64,000 nt of DNA from an uncultured Bacteroides sp. (GTDB taxonomy: Bacteria > Bacteroidota > Bacteroidia > Bacteroidales > Bacteroidaceae): assembly GCF_963677685.1 (NCBI RefSeq), contig NZ_OY782186.1, forward strand, positions 1,798,001 through 1,862,000, in the 5' to 3' direction. This document shows, piece after piece, positions 63,268 through 64,000 of the stretch. The position numbers and the translations under genes are program-made. Numbering within the stretch: the first letter of the stretch is position 1; every line of letters starts with the position of its first letter. The notes under the pieces are model-generated. The model was not told the origin of the DNA. It was given only the letters and a program-made list of their open reading frames with translations, and made no database searches.

Positions 63268-64000
63268 TGCATAATTTGCTGATGAAAAGAAATAGAATAT
63301 TTAGTTTTCTTCTACTCTGTTTATTTAGTTCACTTTCTTTGTGGGCGAAGGTGGATATTACTTCTTTGCGTACAGAGGAGATGAATAATCCGATGGGAAT
63401 TGATACTGAGTTACCTCGTCTGAGTTGGCGACTTGTATCAGATGAACACAATGTAATGCAAACAGCTTATCATATTCTCGTTGCCAGCTCTTTGGATAAA
63501 TTGAACCATGGAGAAGGCGATTTGTGGGATTCTGGAAGGGTTAAATCGGATGCATCTATATGGATACCTTATTCTGGTAAAGCTTTGAAGAGCAATATGC
63601 GTTGTTATTGGAAAGTTAAAAGCTATACAACACGTGGAGAAACGGCATGGAGTGAACCTGCTTTATGGAGCATGGGATTACTCTCTGAGAATAATTGGAA
63701 AGGTCGCTGGATAGGTTATGATAAGGCTTTTCCTTGGGATAGTGAAACAACCTGGAGTCGTCTTAGTGCCCGTTATCTTCGGAAAGAATTTAAACTGACT
63801 AAGAAAGTAAAACAGGCTACAGTACATATTGCTGGTTTGGGGATGTACGAACTGTATATTAATGGGCAGAAAGTTGGCGATCAAGTATTAGCTCCTGCAC
63901 CTACTGATTACAGAAAAACGGTACTTTATAATAGCTTTAATGTCACCTCATTGCTAAAAATGAATAATGCGATCGGAGTAACCTTGGGCAATGGTCGTTT
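63267..64000 (+). CDS. GH78 alpha-L-rhamnosidase, N-terminal part (runs off window)
   Basis: The reading frame starts at ATG 63267, overlapping the GH140 stop (TAATG); a second ATG at 63282 gives the tidier signal peptide MKRNRIFSFLLLCLFSSLSLWA. About 244 residues are in the window. The N-terminal fibronectin-like domain has LRTEEMNNPMGIDTELPRLSWRL and WDSGRV, and the start of the Bac_rhamnosid_N domain has YLRKEFKLTKKVKQATVHIAGLGMYELYINGQKVGDQVLAPAPTDYRKTVLYNSF. These are hallmark GH78 sequences. The catalytic barrel lies beyond 64000. It would release rhamnose from pectin side chains, the function also lost in the remnant at 55752. Confidence 0.88.
   Translation, partial: MHNLLMKRNRIFSFLLLCLFSSLSLWAKVDITSLRTEEMNNPMGIDTELPRLSWRLVSDEHNVMQTAYHILVASSLDKLNHGEGDLWDSGRVKSDASIWIPYSGKALKSNMRCYWKVKSYTTRGETAWSEPALWSMGLLSENNWKGRWIGYDKAFPWDSETTWSRLSARYLRKEFKLTKKVKQATVHIAGLGMYELYINGQKVGDQVLAPAPTDYRKTVLYNSFNVTSLLKMNNAIGVTLGNGR

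Noticed and set aside
1..64000. tRNA, rRNA, diversity-generating retroelement or replication origin
   Set aside because: No tRNA cloverleaf, rRNA signature, reverse transcriptase or dnaA-box cluster was seen on either strand by reading; covariance-model scans were not possible.

Overview
The window looks like the chromosome of a human-gut Bacteroides or a close relative. The reasons are SusC/SusD pairs, a DUF4492-cydAB oxidase locus, LytTR/His_kinase signalling, DUF5686, DUF4251 and DUF3826 proteins, and repeated matches to the Bacteroides -7 promoter box TAnnTTTG with TTTG about 18-20 bases upstream. Species cannot be fixed from the sequence alone.

Layout. (1) 1-3.7 kb: the oxidative pentose-phosphate operon gnd (5' cut by the window edge)-zwf-pgl, then a small secreted protein with its own terminator. 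(2) 3.75-17.23 kb: a defective prophage-like island. It holds a decayed ISAon1-type insertion sequence, a frameshifted tail gene, two small phage-type genes, a reverse-strand three-gene cargo cassette (with a Trypco2-like domain), a holin/amidase/candidate u-spanin lysis cassette, and an isolated 633-aa protein (winged helix, PIN-like domain, two C-terminal membrane helices). It also holds a membrane-anchored protein, a truncated gene, a promoter-driven stretch of predicted structured RNA before a 71-aa gene, a divergent tyrosine recombinase with helically phased arm-type repeats, and an intact ISAon1-type IS. No terminase, portal, capsid or tape-measure gene is present, so it cannot be a complete phage. 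(3) 17.3-23.9 kb: a six-gene reverse-strand operon, tolC-like, hlyD-like, ABC ATPase, MacB-like permease, LytS-type kinase and LytTR regulator, i.e. an efflux pump with its own two-component system. (4) 24-40.3 kb: housekeeping genes: DUF4492-cydA-cydB, a D-2-hydroxyacid dehydrogenase, rarA, a DUF5686 outer-membrane protein, wecB, a TRIC-family channel, DUF4251, an ECF-type sigma factor, a carboxyltransferase that has lost its biotin-lysine motif, mtgA, an OmpA-like lipoprotein and a MATE transporter. (5) 40.3-64 kb (runs off the right edge): a polysaccharide utilisation locus for pectin.

The pectin locus encodes a secreted TIM-barrel isomerase-like protein, a beta-helix lipoprotein, SusC and SusD, a PL1 pectate lyase, DUF3826, a GH43-like lipoprotein, and a 1111-aa propeller/lectin/alpha-barrel fusion. 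These are followed by a dead GH78 fragment, a GH28 polygalacturonase, an STN-esterase-DUF3826 fusion, GH95, GH140 (apiosidase family) and the start of a GH78 rhamnosidase. GH140 with GH95, GH78, GH28 and PL1 points to rhamnogalacturonan-II and its homogalacturonan backbone. SusCD would import oligosaccharides while the signal-bearing enzymes act at the surface or in the periplasm. No HTCS, SusR or anti-sigma regulator for this locus lies in the window.

Best candidates for undescribed biology: the structured RNA plus 71-aa gene at 14.06-14.49 kb; the 633-aa PIN-like membrane protein with a 44-nt inverted repeat at its presumed transcription start; the 1111-aa multidomain pectin enzyme; the STN-esterase-DUF3826 fusion; and a +1 frameshift site conserved between two ISAon1 copies.
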